64,000 bases of DNA from Acidovorax_G lacteus (GCF_039540375.1 NZ_BAABEX010000001.1:106965-170964); one strand, 5' to 3'. Positions 50,629 through 59,773 are shown, numbered from the stretch's first letter. Numbers and translations are program-made. Notes: a model not told the origin generated them from the sequence alone.

Positions 50629-51061
50629 AGAAGAGAAGAAAGACGGCGCAGCGGATGACCCGTTTGCCGGCTGGGCGGAGGCGCTCGAAGAACAAAAGCG
50701 TACTGATGCGCCTGCAGGAGCCTCCGAGCAAGGTGGTCCTTTATCAGGCGACCCAGTTCGGCCATTCTCTGCAGGGCCTGGCGCCGACGGTACGCTCAAC
50801 GATATCAACATGGTGCTGGACATTCCGGTCCAGCTTTCGGTGGAACTGGGACGCACCAAGGTGCCCATCAAGTACATCCTGCAACTGGCGCAGGGGTCGG
50901 TGGTGGAACTCGATGCGCTGGCCGGAGAACCCATGGACGTGCTGGTGAACGGTTACCTGATCGCCCAAGGCGAGGTCGTGGTGGTCAACGACAAGTTCGG
51001 TATTCGCCTCACCGACGTGGTCACACCGTCGGAGCGTCTGCGCCGGGTGAGCCGTGGATAG
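50618..51061 (+). CDS. fliN: Motor switch protein FliN
   Basis: The protein has 147 residues. A divergent Glu/Lys/Ala-rich N terminus (about 1-60) precedes the conserved SpoA domain NMVLDIPVQLSVELGRTKV and LVNGYLIAQGEVVVVNDKFGIRLTDV. It completes the C ring and helps dock FliH-FliI. It overlaps fliM and fliO, indicating coupled translation. Confidence 0.96.
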   Translation: MSTEEEKKDGAADDPFAGWAEALEEQKRTDAPAGASEQGGPLSGDPVRPFSAGPGADGTLNDINMVLDIPVQLSVELGRTKVPIKYILQLAQGSVVELDALAGEPMDVLVNGYLIAQGEVVVVNDKFGIRLTDVVTPSERLRRVSRG

Positions 51062-51437
51062 TACGGGCAGCATCACCCAGACGCTGCTTCTGGTTGTCCT
51101 GTTCGTGGCAGCGATGGCAGCTCTGCCATGGCTTATTCGCAGGCTTCAACAGCGTAATCCGTTGATGCAGGGCGGCGGAAACGCTTCTCGCGTGGTGGCT
51201 GCTGTGGCCGTGGGCCCGCAACAGCGGGTGGTCACTGTCGAAGTGGGCCCCGCCAACGCCCGTACGCAACTCGTCCTTGGGGTCTCGGCCCAGCAGATCA
51301 CCTGTTTGCACGTTCTGGCGCTGCAACCCGGGCAGGGGGCGTATCGCCACGACGGTGTGGAAGGTCCGGCCGCGTTCGCGCAGGCTTTGGCTGCGGCATC
51401 CTCGCCCGGCGATGCGGAAAGGCGTAGCGGTGATTGA
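51054..51437 (+). CDS. fliO: Flagellar biosynthetic protein FliO
   Basis: The protein has 127 residues with a single N-terminal membrane helix (ITQTLLLVVLFVAAMAALPW) and a small cytoplasmic domain with VVAAVAVGPQQRVVTVEV and LVLGVSAQQITCLHVL, typical of FliO. It helps assemble the FliP ring. The start is GTG 51054, overlapping fliN by 8 bp. The family is weakly conserved, but the position between fliN and fliP is decisive. Confidence 0.88.
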   Translation: MDSTGSITQTLLLVVLFVAAMAALPWLIRRLQQRNPLMQGGGNASRVVAAVAVGPQQRVVTVEVGPANARTQLVLGVSAQQITCLHVLALQPGQGAYRHDGVEGPAAFAQALAAASSPGDAERRSGD

Positions 51438-52215
51438 AGTCCGTGGTGTTCGAACCCGTGCCTGGCTGCGGCGTACGTTGCGCTGCTGCGGATGGGTGGG
51501 ACTTGCGACGGTTGGTGCCGCCGCGTGGGCGCAATCCCCTGGCGGAGGGCTGCCGTTGGTGGTGGGTTCAGGACCATCGGGAACCAGTTACTCGGTTCCG
51601 ATCCAGACCCTGCTGTTTTTCACGGCGCTGTCCTTTTTGCCGGCCGTGTTGCTGATGATGACGAGCTTTACTCGCATCGTCATCGTATTGTCATTGCTGC
51701 GCCAGGCCTTGGGGACGCAGTCCGCGCCGCCCAACCAAGTCATCATCGGTTTATCGCTGTTTCTCACGCTGTTTGTCATGGGCCCGACCCTTGACCGCGT
51801 GCATGCAGAGGCCTACGTTCCCTACACAACCAATGCGATTACGTTTGAGCAGGCGGTCAGCCGGGCTGAGGCGCCCATGCGAGAGTTCATGCTCAAGCAG
51901 ACTCGGCAATCCGACTTTGCATTGTTTGCCCGTCTCGCCAAGCTCGACAGTTCGGTGACGGCAGAATCTGCTCCGCTGCGGGTGTTGGTGCCGGCGTTTG
52001 TAACCAGTGAGCTCAAGTCGGCATTTCAGATCGGGTTTCTGATATTCATCCCATTTCTGGTCATTGACATGGTGGTGTCCAGCGTTTTGATGTCACTTGG
52101 CATGATGATGTTGTCGCCGGTGCTCGTCGCATTGCCATTCAAGCTCATGCTCTTCGTATTGGCCGATGGATGGAATCTTCTGATCGGCTCGCTGGCGGCC
52201 AGCTTTGTCACATGA
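51430..52215 (+). CDS. fliP: Flagellar export channel protein FliP
   Basis: The protein has 261 residues. A cleavable signal sequence ends near AAAWAQ, followed by four membrane segments and FliP signatures MTSFTRIVIVLSLLRQALGTQ and PFLVIDMVVSSVLMSLGMMML. It forms the export gate with FliQ and FliR. I prefer GTG 51430 (GGAAAGG upstream, 8-bp overlap with fliO); ATG 51412 is in frame but without a ribosome site. Confidence 0.96.
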   Translation: MIEVRGVRTRAWLRRTLRCCGWVGLATVGAAAWAQSPGGGLPLVVGSGPSGTSYSVPIQTLLFFTALSFLPAVLLMMTSFTRIVIVLSLLRQALGTQSAPPNQVIIGLSLFLTLFVMGPTLDRVHAEAYVPYTTNAITFEQAVSRAEAPMREFMLKQTRQSDFALFARLAKLDSSVTAESAPLRVLVPAFVTSELKSAFQIGFLIFIPFLVIDMVVSSVLMSLGMMMLSPVLVALPFKLMLFVLADGWNLLIGSLAASFVT

Positions 52216-52225
52216 GGGTGCAGTT

Positions 52226-52495
52226 GTGACTCCCCAACTGGTACTCACCATCGGGCGCGACGCGTTGTCGTTGCTGCTGACGATCTCCATGCCCGTGCTG
52301 GGGGTGGTGCTCGCCGTTGGTTTGCTGGTCAGCATCTTTCAAGCTGTTACGCAAATCCACGAAGCCACACTGGCGTTCGTGCCCAAACTGGTCGCCGCTG
52401 TGGTGGTATTCGCGATTGCGGGGCCCTGGATGCTGGAAACCTTGGTGGATTTCATCCGCCGTACGCTGGAATCGATTCCGTCGGTCATCGGCTGA
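52226..52495 (+). CDS. fliQ: Flagellar export channel protein FliQ
   Basis: The protein has 89 residues, the exact family size, with two membrane helices (ISMPVLGVVLAVGLLVSIFQ and FVPKLVAAVVVFAIAGPWML) and AVTQIHEATLAF. The start is GTG 52226 with GAGGG upstream; the frame is open to a TTG at 52205, which would lengthen the protein beyond the family norm. Confidence 0.95.
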   Translation: MTPQLVLTIGRDALSLLLTISMPVLGVVLAVGLLVSIFQAVTQIHEATLAFVPKLVAAVVVFAIAGPWMLETLVDFIRRTLESIPSVIG

Positions 52496-52507
52496 GGCGC
52501 TGCAACC

Positions 52508-53278
52508 GTGATCACGATCTCGGAAGCGCAGTTGATGGCTTGGATATCTCCGATCCTGTGGCCCTTTCTGCGGGTCCTTGCGGTGTTCTCGGTGGCGCCC
52601 TTGTTTTCCATGCGCGCAGTTCCCATGCGCGTAAAAATTGCCCTGGCCTTTCTGGTGGCTGTGTCAGCACAGGCGACTCTGGCAGGGCAGCCGATGGTCG
52701 GGCTCAACAGCCGAGAGGCGCTGGGGGCTGTCGCTCAGCAAGTTGTCATCGGACTGTCGATCGGCTTTGCCGTTCGACTGGTATTCGCCGCAGTCGAGTT
52801 TGCCGGCGAGGTTGTGGGGCTGCAAATGGGGCTCAACTTTGCAAGTTTCTTCGATCCCGCCAGTAATGCCCAGGTTAGCGCGGTAGCCCGATTCTTCGGG
52901 CACATGGCAATGCTGCTTTTTGTGGTCATCAACGGGCACCTGATGGTCCTTATGGCAGTGGTGCACAGCTTTGATCGATTCCCGGTATCTGGCAACTTTC
53001 TACAGGCGATCGGGCAGATGCGTCTGCATGAACTCGGTGCCTCGCTGTTTTCGAGCGCGTTGTGGATCGCGCTACCCATGATTGCCTTGCTGACGTTCGT
53101 CAATCTTGTGCTGGGCATCATTTCCAGGGTGGCACCACAGATGAACATCTATGCCGTGGGATTCCCTGTGACCCTTGCGGTGGGACTGCTCGGAATCGCC
53201 GCAACATTGCCTATGCTGGAGCAACCTGTGGTGGCTTTGATGCAGCAGGCCATCGATATCTTTCAGGCCAGTCGTTGA
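52508..53278 (+). CDS. fliR: Flagellar export channel protein FliR
   Basis: The protein has 256 residues and about six membrane segments. Conserved blocks include MRVKIALAFLVAVSAQ, VGLQMGLNFASFFDPASNAQ and LALPMIALLTFVNLVLGIISR-type sequence (here ALWIALPMIALLTF). It completes the FliPQR gate. The start is GTG. It is the last gene of the run, converging with the response-regulator gene across 24 bp. Confidence 0.96.
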   Translation: MITISEAQLMAWISPILWPFLRVLAVFSVAPLFSMRAVPMRVKIALAFLVAVSAQATLAGQPMVGLNSREALGAVAQQVVIGLSIGFAVRLVFAAVEFAGEVVGLQMGLNFASFFDPASNAQVSAVARFFGHMAMLLFVVINGHLMVLMAVVHSFDRFPVSGNFLQAIGQMRLHELGASLFSSALWIALPMIALLTFVNLVLGIISRVAPQMNIYAVGFPVTLAVGLLGIAATLPMLEQPVVALMQQAIDIFQASR

Positions 53279-53302
53279 TGCTTGCCAGTCGCCGGGTGGA
53301 TA

Positions 53303-53935
53303 TCAGACCAGCTGGTTTCGGATGGCATACACCGTGAGTTCGGCGTTGTTGGTGAGTTTGAGCTTTTCCAGAACACGCGACCGGTAGACGCTTACCGTTT
53401 TAGGGCTGAGCATCAGTTCCTCGGCGATGTCTGAAAGCCTTTTGCCTGATGCAATTTTGACCAAGGTCTGCAATTCCCGCTCCGACAGGGCCGAATGAGG
53501 CAGTTCAGGAGTGGGCTCTGCAATGCTGTCTGCCAGCATCTGCGCCACGTCTGGAGTCAGGTACTTGCGTCCTTGAGCAACGGTGCGCACGGCCGATACA
53601 AGTTCAAGCGGGTCTCCGGCCTTGTTGGCGTAGCCAAATGCACCGGCACGTAGACAGCGTAAGGCGTACTGGTCTTCAGGGTACATCGATACCATCAGCA
53701 CTTTGACCGCCGAGCCGGTTTCCTTCAGGCTGGCCAACACTTCCAGACCGTTGCGTCCCGGCATGTTGATGTCCAGTAGGAGGACATCGCATAGTGCCGT
53801 CCGAAGTACATCCCGCAACTCCGAGTACCCGCCCGCCTCGCCAACGACCATGATGTCGGAGACTTCACTCAACGTATCCCGGATGCCGCGGCGCAGAACG
53901 GCATGATCGTCGCACAGCACCACGCGAATCATCAT
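53303..53935 (-). CDS. NarL/LuxR-family response regulator
   Basis: The protein has 210 residues. The receiver domain has Asp9-Asp10, phospho-Asp55 in LLLDINMPGRNG, and VSMYPED. The C-terminal LuxR helix-turn-helix (about 148-205) is LSERELQTLVKIASGKRLSDI, then SPKTVSVYRSRVLEKL. Its start (ATG 53935) overlaps the histidine-kinase stop as ATGA, so kinase and regulator are a co-translated pair. Targets are unknown; a role in motility is suggested only by position between fliR and the che genes. Confidence 0.9.
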   Translation of the reverse strand: MMIRVVLCDDHAVLRRGIRDTLSEVSDIMVVGEAGGYSELRDVLRTALCDVLLLDINMPGRNGLEVLASLKETGSAVKVLMVSMYPEDQYALRCLRAGAFGYANKAGDPLELVSAVRTVAQGRKYLTPDVAQMLADSIAEPTPELPHSALSERELQTLVKIASGKRLSDIAEELMLSPKTVSVYRSRVLEKLKLTNNAELTVYAIRNQLV

Positions 53936-55038
53936 TCTTCCTTGCTGGGTAGTGACGGATGGAGATCCAGCGGGACGCACAGGGTCAGGCTGGTGCCCTC
54001 ACCCAGGCGGCTGCTGACATCCAGCCAGCCCCCGACAGTGCGTGCACGCTCCTGCAAACCCCGAAGTCCGAAGGATCCGGGCTTGTGGCGCTGCGCGGCA
54101 TCCATGCCAACCCCATCGTCCGTTACCTCCAGTGTAAGCAGGCCTCCGCTGTCTGAAAAATCGATATAGACGTGCTGTGCCTGTGCGTATTTGGAGACGT
54201 TGGTGAGAGCCTCCTGAGCCGTTCGATAGGCGACTAGTCGGATGTCTCCGTCCAGCATCGGGTGCTGCATGCCACCTCGAAGCTGGGTGGAAATACCCGT
54301 GCGGCGCTCAAAGGAGCGTGCAAGCCACTCGACGGCGGCCACAAGGCCTTGTTCGAGGATGGGGGGGCGCAAGTCCATCTGGATCCGCTGGCTTGCGCCT
54401 ATCGCATGCTGCAGCATGTCCAGCGCAGATCGTGCATGTGCTGCGGTTTCGGTGTCTTGAGTGTTGCGCGCTATCCACGAAACATCGAAACGAATGGCGG
54501 CCAGGGATCCACCGATGTCGTCGTGGATTTCGCGTGCAATGGCCGCCCTTTCCTTTTCAATGGATGTCTGCAGGTGTTCGGTAAGCTCGGCGAGTCGTTG
54601 TTGGGACAGCGCAAGTTCGCTCGCTGCCTTTTCTTTGGCCTTTCGGGCGTCCTCCATCTCCAAAGTCCGCGCGATCACGATCGGGAGTCGAACGAGATCG
54701 TCTTTCAGCAGGTAGTCTGCAATCCCGAGCCGGACGGCGTCCACAGCGGCAGTCTCGCCAATTGCACCCGATAGCAATACAAAAGGCGGGCGGTGGGGCA
54801 ACTCCTGGAGCGTTGCCCATGCGTCGAGCGCCGTAAAGGATCGCAGCCAATAGTCTGCCAGGATGAGATCGAACGTTCCTTGCGATGTCAGATCGCGAAA
54901 GTCTTCCAGCGTATCAACCCGCACCAGGGCTTGCACGATGCCTGCGCGCCTGAGTGTCAGGGCTGCCAGTTCGTAATCCGTCAGAGAATCTTCCAGATGG
55001 AGTATGCGAAGAGCGCGAGGTGGCGCCATAACATGCAT
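53932..55038 (-). CDS. Hybrid sensor kinase with N-terminal receiver domain (REC-HisKA_3-HATPase)
   Basis: The protein has 368 residues and no membrane segment. Residues about 10-125 form a receiver domain (Asp62 in LILADYWL, Lys112). The HisKA_3 motif is AIAREIHDDIGGSLAAIRF with His172, and the ATPase domain has AYRTAQEALTNVSKYAQ, EVTDDGVGMD and GSFGLRGLQERARTVGG. A receiver ahead of the kinase implies control by another phosphodonor instead of a ligand. The start is taken as ATG 55038; ATG 55029 and TTG 55095 are alternatives, none with a strong ribosome site. Confidence 0.87.
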   Translation of the reverse strand: MHVMAPPRALRILHLEDSLTDYELAALTLRRAGIVQALVRVDTLEDFRDLTSQGTFDLILADYWLRSFTALDAWATLQELPHRPPFVLLSGAIGETAAVDAVRLGIADYLLKDDLVRLPIVIARTLEMEDARKAKEKAASELALSQQRLAELTEHLQTSIEKERAAIAREIHDDIGGSLAAIRFDVSWIARNTQDTETAAHARSALDMLQHAIGASQRIQMDLRPPILEQGLVAAVEWLARSFERRTGISTQLRGGMQHPMLDGDIRLVAYRTAQEALTNVSKYAQAQHVYIDFSDSGGLLTLEVTDDGVGMDAAQRHKPGSFGLRGLQERARTVGGWLDVSSRLGEGTSLTLCVPLDLHPSLPSKEE

Positions 55039-55223
55039 AGGAGCGCTATCATAGGATACAAATTGGAACAAACAAGGGTGTTTGTCCCGGGCCAACAGAT
55101 CGTAGGGCTGGCGTCAAATCTTTGGGACACTGCTGGCAAGATGAGTGGGTGGGCACACAAGCCAACGCAGTGGACGGGTGTTCTGACTTGCCTAGCCGCT
55201 GCATCTGCTGCGATGGAGAAACG

Positions 55224-55670
55224 ATGCAATCTAACTTGACTACGACGGATGGACCGGCAGTGCATGTCCCTGTCATGGTGGCAGCGGAACTCCAGGACTC
55301 CTTGCTGGTGGTGATGCACGACCTGCACCGCCTGGAGGGGTTGCTGAATCATGCCGCGGACAATCTGATGGAACGCTTCGGCGAGGCCAACGCTGCGCTT
55401 GCCAACCCCGTTCTTGGGTCGTCCGCCGAGTTGGAAGCCGCCCGCAGCGCATTGCGAGGGGCTGTGACGGAGCTGCAGTTTCAGGATATGGCCTCGCAGC
55501 TGATTTGGCACACCACCAAGGTTTTGCAGTCCTGTGCGTTCCGTCTCGCATCGGAAGCCATGGGTCACGAAGAAGGGGAGGAGGCCGCCCCGTTTGCCGA
55601 AATGGCGCCTGATCGGCCCAATCCTGTCACGCAGAGCGAGATGGACGCGGGTTCCGTTGATCTGTTCTGA
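55224..55670 (+). CDS. CheZ-like small chemotaxis protein
   Basis: The protein has 148 residues and is mainly helical. I do not recognise it as a named family. ELQFQDMASQL carries Asp88 and Gln92 with the same D-x3-Q spacing as the catalytic DLTGQ of CheZ, embedded in a helix. The C terminus is GSVDLF, shared with CheD of this operon. It heads cheY-cheA-cheW-cheR-cheD-cheB. The start has GGAGAAA upstream. A CheY-P phosphatase or CheY-binding role is inferred. Confidence 0.7.
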   Translation: MQSNLTTTDGPAVHVPVMVAAELQDSLLVVMHDLHRLEGLLNHAADNLMERFGEANAALANPVLGSSAELEAARSALRGAVTELQFQDMASQLIWHTTKVLQSCAFRLASEAMGHEEGEEAAPFAEMAPDRPNPVTQSEMDAGSVDLF

Positions 55671-55718
55671 CCCCTATCTCTCGAATCCTCTCTATATTCA
55701 AGCCAGTTGGAGCTGTAC

Positions 55719-56081
55719 ATGCAATCGATTCTTGCCGTTGATGATTCGCCGTCCATGCGGAAGATGGTGGCCTTCACCCTGACAGGTGCCGGTTACCACG
55801 TGGTCGAGGCGGTGGATGGGCAGGATGCCTTGGAAAAGGCTGAGGCGCACGACATCCATCTGGTTCTGGCCGACCAAAACATGCCCCGCTTGGACGGTAT
55901 CGGGCTGACGCGCAAGCTGCGTGACCATCCGAAGTTCAAGACCATTCCCATACTGATTCTCACCACCGAGTCGAGCGATCAGATGAAGCAAGCGGGTCGT
56001 GCTGCCGGTGCCACTGGGTGGCTGGTGAAGCCCTTCGATCCCAATCGGCTGATTGAAGTGATTCAGAAAGTGATCCGCTGA
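55719..56081 (+). CDS. cheY: CheY-type response regulator (cheA operon)
   Basis: The protein has 120 residues and is a single receiver domain with Asp8-Asp9, phospho-Asp52 in LVLADQNMP, Thr82 and Lys104. It is clearly different in sequence from the CheY at 23645, so the two are not recent duplicates. The ATG has GGAG 7 bp upstream. It probably takes phosphate from CheA and either drives FliM or serves as a phosphate sink. Confidence 0.93.
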   Translation: MQSILAVDDSPSMRKMVAFTLTGAGYHVVEAVDGQDALEKAEAHDIHLVLADQNMPRLDGIGLTRKLRDHPKFKTIPILILTTESSDQMKQAGRAAGATGWLVKPFDPNRLIEVIQKVIR

Positions 56082-56123
56082 CCCGGACTGACCCGGCGGC
56101 AGGCCGTTAGACAGGAGCTCACC

Positions 56124-58223
56124 ATGGCGGAAAGTTATCAGGAAGGTTCAGGCGCAGGCGGCGACTTTGACCTCAGTCAGTTCTACCAAATCTTTTTTGA
56201 GGAAGCTGGCGAAAACTTGGATCTGATGGAGCAGATGCTTCTGGAGTTGGATCTGAGCCAGGCCAACGACGAGGAGCTGAACGGTATTTTCCGCTGCGCT
56301 CACTCGATCAAAGGGGGGGCAGCGACTTTCGGCTTCTCTGACGTCGCGGAGCTGACGCATCAGATGGAATCGCTGCTCGACCGCCTGCGTCGCCATGAAT
56401 TGCAGCCTATCCCTGCCATGGTGGACGTTCTGCTCGAATCGGCAGATGCTTCGCGCAGTCTCCTTGCGCGGCACCAGGCTGGTGGTCAGGGCGAGGCGGT
56501 ATCGACAGCAAGTCTGGTCAAGCGCATCAGCGAACTGGCTGCTGGGGTCGTACCTGCGGACAGTCCGGCACCCGCGCCTGCGCCTGTGGCGGCTCCTGAG
56601 CCGGCTCCAGCTGCTCCCGCGAGCGCACCGAGCGGTGGCAGTGCAGGTGTGGCACGCAGGCTTGAAATCCGTATCGGCCCGCTCGATAAGCCAGAATTGG
56701 CCGAGCCGATCAAGGACCTGTTCCGAGACATCGCCGGTCTGGGCACGATTCAGGATCTGCCCTCCACTGCACCTGGCGTGCGTGTTTTCTCCGTAGAAAC
56801 CGCTTCGACCGAAGAGGACTTGCTGGATCTCTTTGCCTTCCATGTGGCGAAAGAGCAGGTCGTGTTCCAAGAGGTGGGCGCGAACTCCTCCAGCGCCGAT
56901 GCGAGCGAAGCTGCGTACGGATTCTTCAGCGACGCCCCCGGCGCACCAGGGAGTTCTACGTCGCCTGCGCCTGTCGCTGCTTCTGCCGCGGCCTCGAAAT
57001 CCGGAGCAGCCGTCAAAGCATCGACTTCGGAGTCCAAGGCCGCTGCGCAGTCGCAGATGGAGTCCACCACCATTCGTGTGGCGGTCAACAAGGTCGATCA
57101 GTTGATCAACTTGGTGGGCGAGCTGGTGATTACGCAGGCCATGTTGGCCCAAAACAGCCGTGGACTGGACGCCGGGGCGTATCAGCAATTGCTGGCTGGC
57201 TTGGCCGATCTGGATCGCAACACGCGGGATCTGCAGGAATCGGTCATGTCGATTCGCATGATCCCCATGTCGATTGTGTTCAGTCGTTTCCCGCGGATGC
57301 TGCGTGATCTGGCCAACAAGCTGGGTAAGAAGGTGGAGCTTGTCACGCTTGGAGAGGCGACCGAACTCGACAAAGGGCTGGTCGAAAAGATCACCGACCC
57401 ACTCACCCACCTTGTGCGCAACAGCTGTGACCATGGTATCGAGCTGCCCGCTGAGCGTCTGGCCAAAGGCAAGCCTGAGCACGGAACCATCACGTTGTCG
57501 GCCTCACATCAGGGGGGGTCCATCGTGATTGAGGTGAGGGATGACGGCCGGGGCCTGTCGCGCGAGAAGATTCTGCGCAAGGCACAGGAGCGCGGCCTTG
57601 AGGTGTCCGAGCAGATGAGCGATGCCGATGTGTGGCAGTTGATCTTTGCTCCGGGGTTTTCGACGGCGGACGAGGTGACAGATGTGTCCGGTCGCGGAGT
57701 CGGCATGGACGTGGTCAAGCGCAATATTGCGGCGCTCAACGGTACCGTGGAGATCGATTCGGCCGAAGGCTACGGCATGAAAGTGTCTGTGCGTCTGCCG
57801 CTGACACTGGCCATCATGGATGGCATGTCGGTGGGCGTGGGTGACGAGGTTTACATCCTGCCGCTTTCGTCGGTGGTTGAATCCTTCCAGGTCAACCCCA
57901 ACGACGTGAGCACCGTGGCGCAGGGGTCTCAACTGGTGAAGGTGCGGGACGAGTACATGCCCGTCATCGCACTCGAAAAGATCTTCCAGGTACCACGTTT
58001 CGATCTCAACAAGTCCAGCAACATCATGGTCGTGGTCGAGGCCGAAGGCAGCCGTGTGGCGCTTCTGGTGGACGAATTGCTCGGGCAGCACCAGGTGGTG
58101 GTCAAGAACCTCGAAACCAATTACCGCAAGGTGCCCAACGTCTCTGGAGCGACGATTCTGGGCGACGGTACAGTGGCCTTGATTCTTGACATCGGCGGCT
58201 TGGTGCGCCGTGCTCGCCATTGA
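56124..58223 (+). CDS. cheA: Chemotaxis histidine kinase CheA
   Basis: The protein has 699 residues. P1 has the phospho-His60 in CAHSIKGGAATFGF. A Pro/Ala linker at about 140-175 and a P2-like domain (about 180-270) follow. P3 starts at TTIRVAVNKVDQLINLVGELVI, P4 carries RNSCDHGIE and GRGVGMDVVKRNI, and P5 (CheW-like) lies at about 560-695. It reads receptor state and phosphorylates CheY and CheB. GGAGC precedes the ATG. Confidence 0.97.
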   Translation: MAESYQEGSGAGGDFDLSQFYQIFFEEAGENLDLMEQMLLELDLSQANDEELNGIFRCAHSIKGGAATFGFSDVAELTHQMESLLDRLRRHELQPIPAMVDVLLESADASRSLLARHQAGGQGEAVSTASLVKRISELAAGVVPADSPAPAPAPVAAPEPAPAAPASAPSGGSAGVARRLEIRIGPLDKPELAEPIKDLFRDIAGLGTIQDLPSTAPGVRVFSVETASTEEDLLDLFAFHVAKEQVVFQEVGANSSSADASEAAYGFFSDAPGAPGSSTSPAPVAASAAASKSGAAVKASTSESKAAAQSQMESTTIRVAVNKVDQLINLVGELVITQAMLAQNSRGLDAGAYQQLLAGLADLDRNTRDLQESVMSIRMIPMSIVFSRFPRMLRDLANKLGKKVELVTLGEATELDKGLVEKITDPLTHLVRNSCDHGIELPAERLAKGKPEHGTITLSASHQGGSIVIEVRDDGRGLSREKILRKAQERGLEVSEQMSDADVWQLIFAPGFSTADEVTDVSGRGVGMDVVKRNIAALNGTVEIDSAEGYGMKVSVRLPLTLAIMDGMSVGVGDEVYILPLSSVVESFQVNPNDVSTVAQGSQLVKVRDEYMPVIALEKIFQVPRFDLNKSSNIMVVVEAEGSRVALLVDELLGQHQVVVKNLETNYRKVPNVSGATILGDGTVALILDIGGLVRRARH

Positions 58224-58291
58224 TCCGGGAATAGTCTGCAGGTCAGCCTGTCGCGTATCGCTTAGTGATGAGATGACAAGGAGAACACACC

Positions 58292-58780
58292 ATGAGTGTG
58301 ACGTCTAAATCAACCGATGGAGCGCCCAATGGCGCGCGTGAGTACCTGACCTTCCGCCTGGATCAGGAAGAGTACGGCATCGACATTCTCAAGGTGCAGG
58401 AGATTCGGGGTTACGAGCCCCCGACGCGGATTGCGAACGCCCCCGAGTTCATCAAAGGCGTGGTCAATTTGCGCGGGACCATCATCCCTATCGTCGACAT
58501 GCGCCTGAAGTTCAATTGTGCGCAGGCCGACTACAACAGCTTTACTGTCGTCATCATCCTGAATCTCCGCAGCCGCGTGGTCGGTATCGTTGTGGACTCG
58601 GTCAGCGATGTGATGGAACTGACCCAGGACAACATCCGCATCGCGCCAGACATTGAAAGTGCGATCGATAACTCGTGCATTCTCGGTTTGGGTTCTGTGG
58701 GTGACCGCATGCTGATCTTGCTGGATATCGAGAAGCTGATGTCCAGTGCCGACATGGGGCTGGTATCGGTTCATGAATAG
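58292..58780 (+). CDS. cheW: Chemotaxis coupling protein CheW
   Basis: The protein has 162 residues. EYLTFRLDQEEYGIDILKVQEI, FIKGVVNLRGTIIPIVDMR and RVVGIVVDSVSDVMEL are the conserved CheW blocks. It couples receptors to CheA. AAGGAG precedes the ATG. No receptor gene lies between it and cheR, unlike in many relatives. Confidence 0.97.
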   Translation: MSVTSKSTDGAPNGAREYLTFRLDQEEYGIDILKVQEIRGYEPPTRIANAPEFIKGVVNLRGTIIPIVDMRLKFNCAQADYNSFTVVIILNLRSRVVGIVVDSVSDVMELTQDNIRIAPDIESAIDNSCILGLGSVGDRMLILLDIEKLMSSADMGLVSVHE

Positions 58781-58876
58781 TGGCGGCGCTGCTCGTCCGC
58801 ATGCATTGCGGGAGTCTGCATCTTCTGCGACCGAGGGCCTGGGGCGCTGAAGCGCATTGACATTGAGGCAAGACGT

Positions 58877-59749
58877 ATGACCACCGCACGCATGGAAACA
58901 GGGACCGCCGGTGGGCTGGGTGCTTCGGGGCCATTGGCGCAAGGGCGCGAATTCGTCTGGACCAACGCCGACTTCGCGCGCGTTCAGGCGCTCATCTACC
59001 AGCGTGCCGGTATCAGCCTGCATGATGGAAAGCATGCCATGGTGTACAGCCGTCTTTCCCGGCGGCTTCGGGAAACCGGTCACGGCAGCTTCAAGGATTA
59101 CCTGGGGTGGCTGGAAACGCACGACGGCCCAGAGTGGCAGGAGTTCGTCAACGCGCTGACAACCAATCTCACGGCCTTTTTTCGTGAGCAGCACCACTTC
59201 GAGATTTTCGCGTCCCATCTGCGTTCGCGGCCCAGTGGCTCGCCATGGCGCGTCTGGTGCAACGCTGCGTCAACCGGCGAAGAGCCGTACTCCATCGTGA
59301 TCACAGCCCTGGAGGCGCTCGGCGCCTCGGCCTCCTTCAAGCTTGTGGCCAGTGATATCGACTCGAAGGTGTTGGCGACAGCTGCCAACGGGGTGTACCG
59401 CGTCGACAGTCTTAAGGGCTTGAGTCAGGAGCGGCTCCATCGCTTCTTTCTGCGCGGCAAAGGCGCCAACGACGGCATGGTGCGAGCAAAACCTGAATTG
59501 CGTCGCTTGATCGAGTTCATGAGTGTCAACCTGATCCGCGATGACTGGCCGTTCCGGGAACCCTTCGACGTGGTTTTCTGCCGCAATGTGATGATCTATT
59601 TCGACGGCCCCACCCAGCGTAAGGTGCTGGAGCGCATTCACCGCGTACTCAAACCGGGCGGCATGTTGTTTGTGGGGCACGCCGAGAATTTCAGCGAGTC
59701 CCGCGATCTGTTCACGTTGCGCGGCAAGACCGTCTACGAGCGTCGCTGA
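58877..59749 (+). CDS. cheR: Chemotaxis receptor methyltransferase CheR
   Basis: The protein has 290 residues: an N-terminal helical domain (DFARVQALIYQRAGISLHDGK), then the SAM domain with VWCNAASTGEEPYSIVIT, VASDIDSKVL and PFDVVFCRNVMIYFD. It methylates glutamates of chemoreceptors during adaptation. About 25 extra residues precede the conserved core. A second in-frame ATG at 58892 is an alternative start. Confidence 0.96.
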   Translation: MTTARMETGTAGGLGASGPLAQGREFVWTNADFARVQALIYQRAGISLHDGKHAMVYSRLSRRLRETGHGSFKDYLGWLETHDGPEWQEFVNALTTNLTAFFREQHHFEIFASHLRSRPSGSPWRVWCNAASTGEEPYSIVITALEALGASASFKLVASDIDSKVLATAANGVYRVDSLKGLSQERLHRFFLRGKGANDGMVRAKPELRRLIEFMSVNLIRDDWPFREPFDVVFCRNVMIYFDGPTQRKVLERIHRVLKPGGMLFVGHAENFSESRDLFTLRGKTVYERR

Positions 59750-59773
59750 TACCTTTTATTTACCTCTGCGCCC

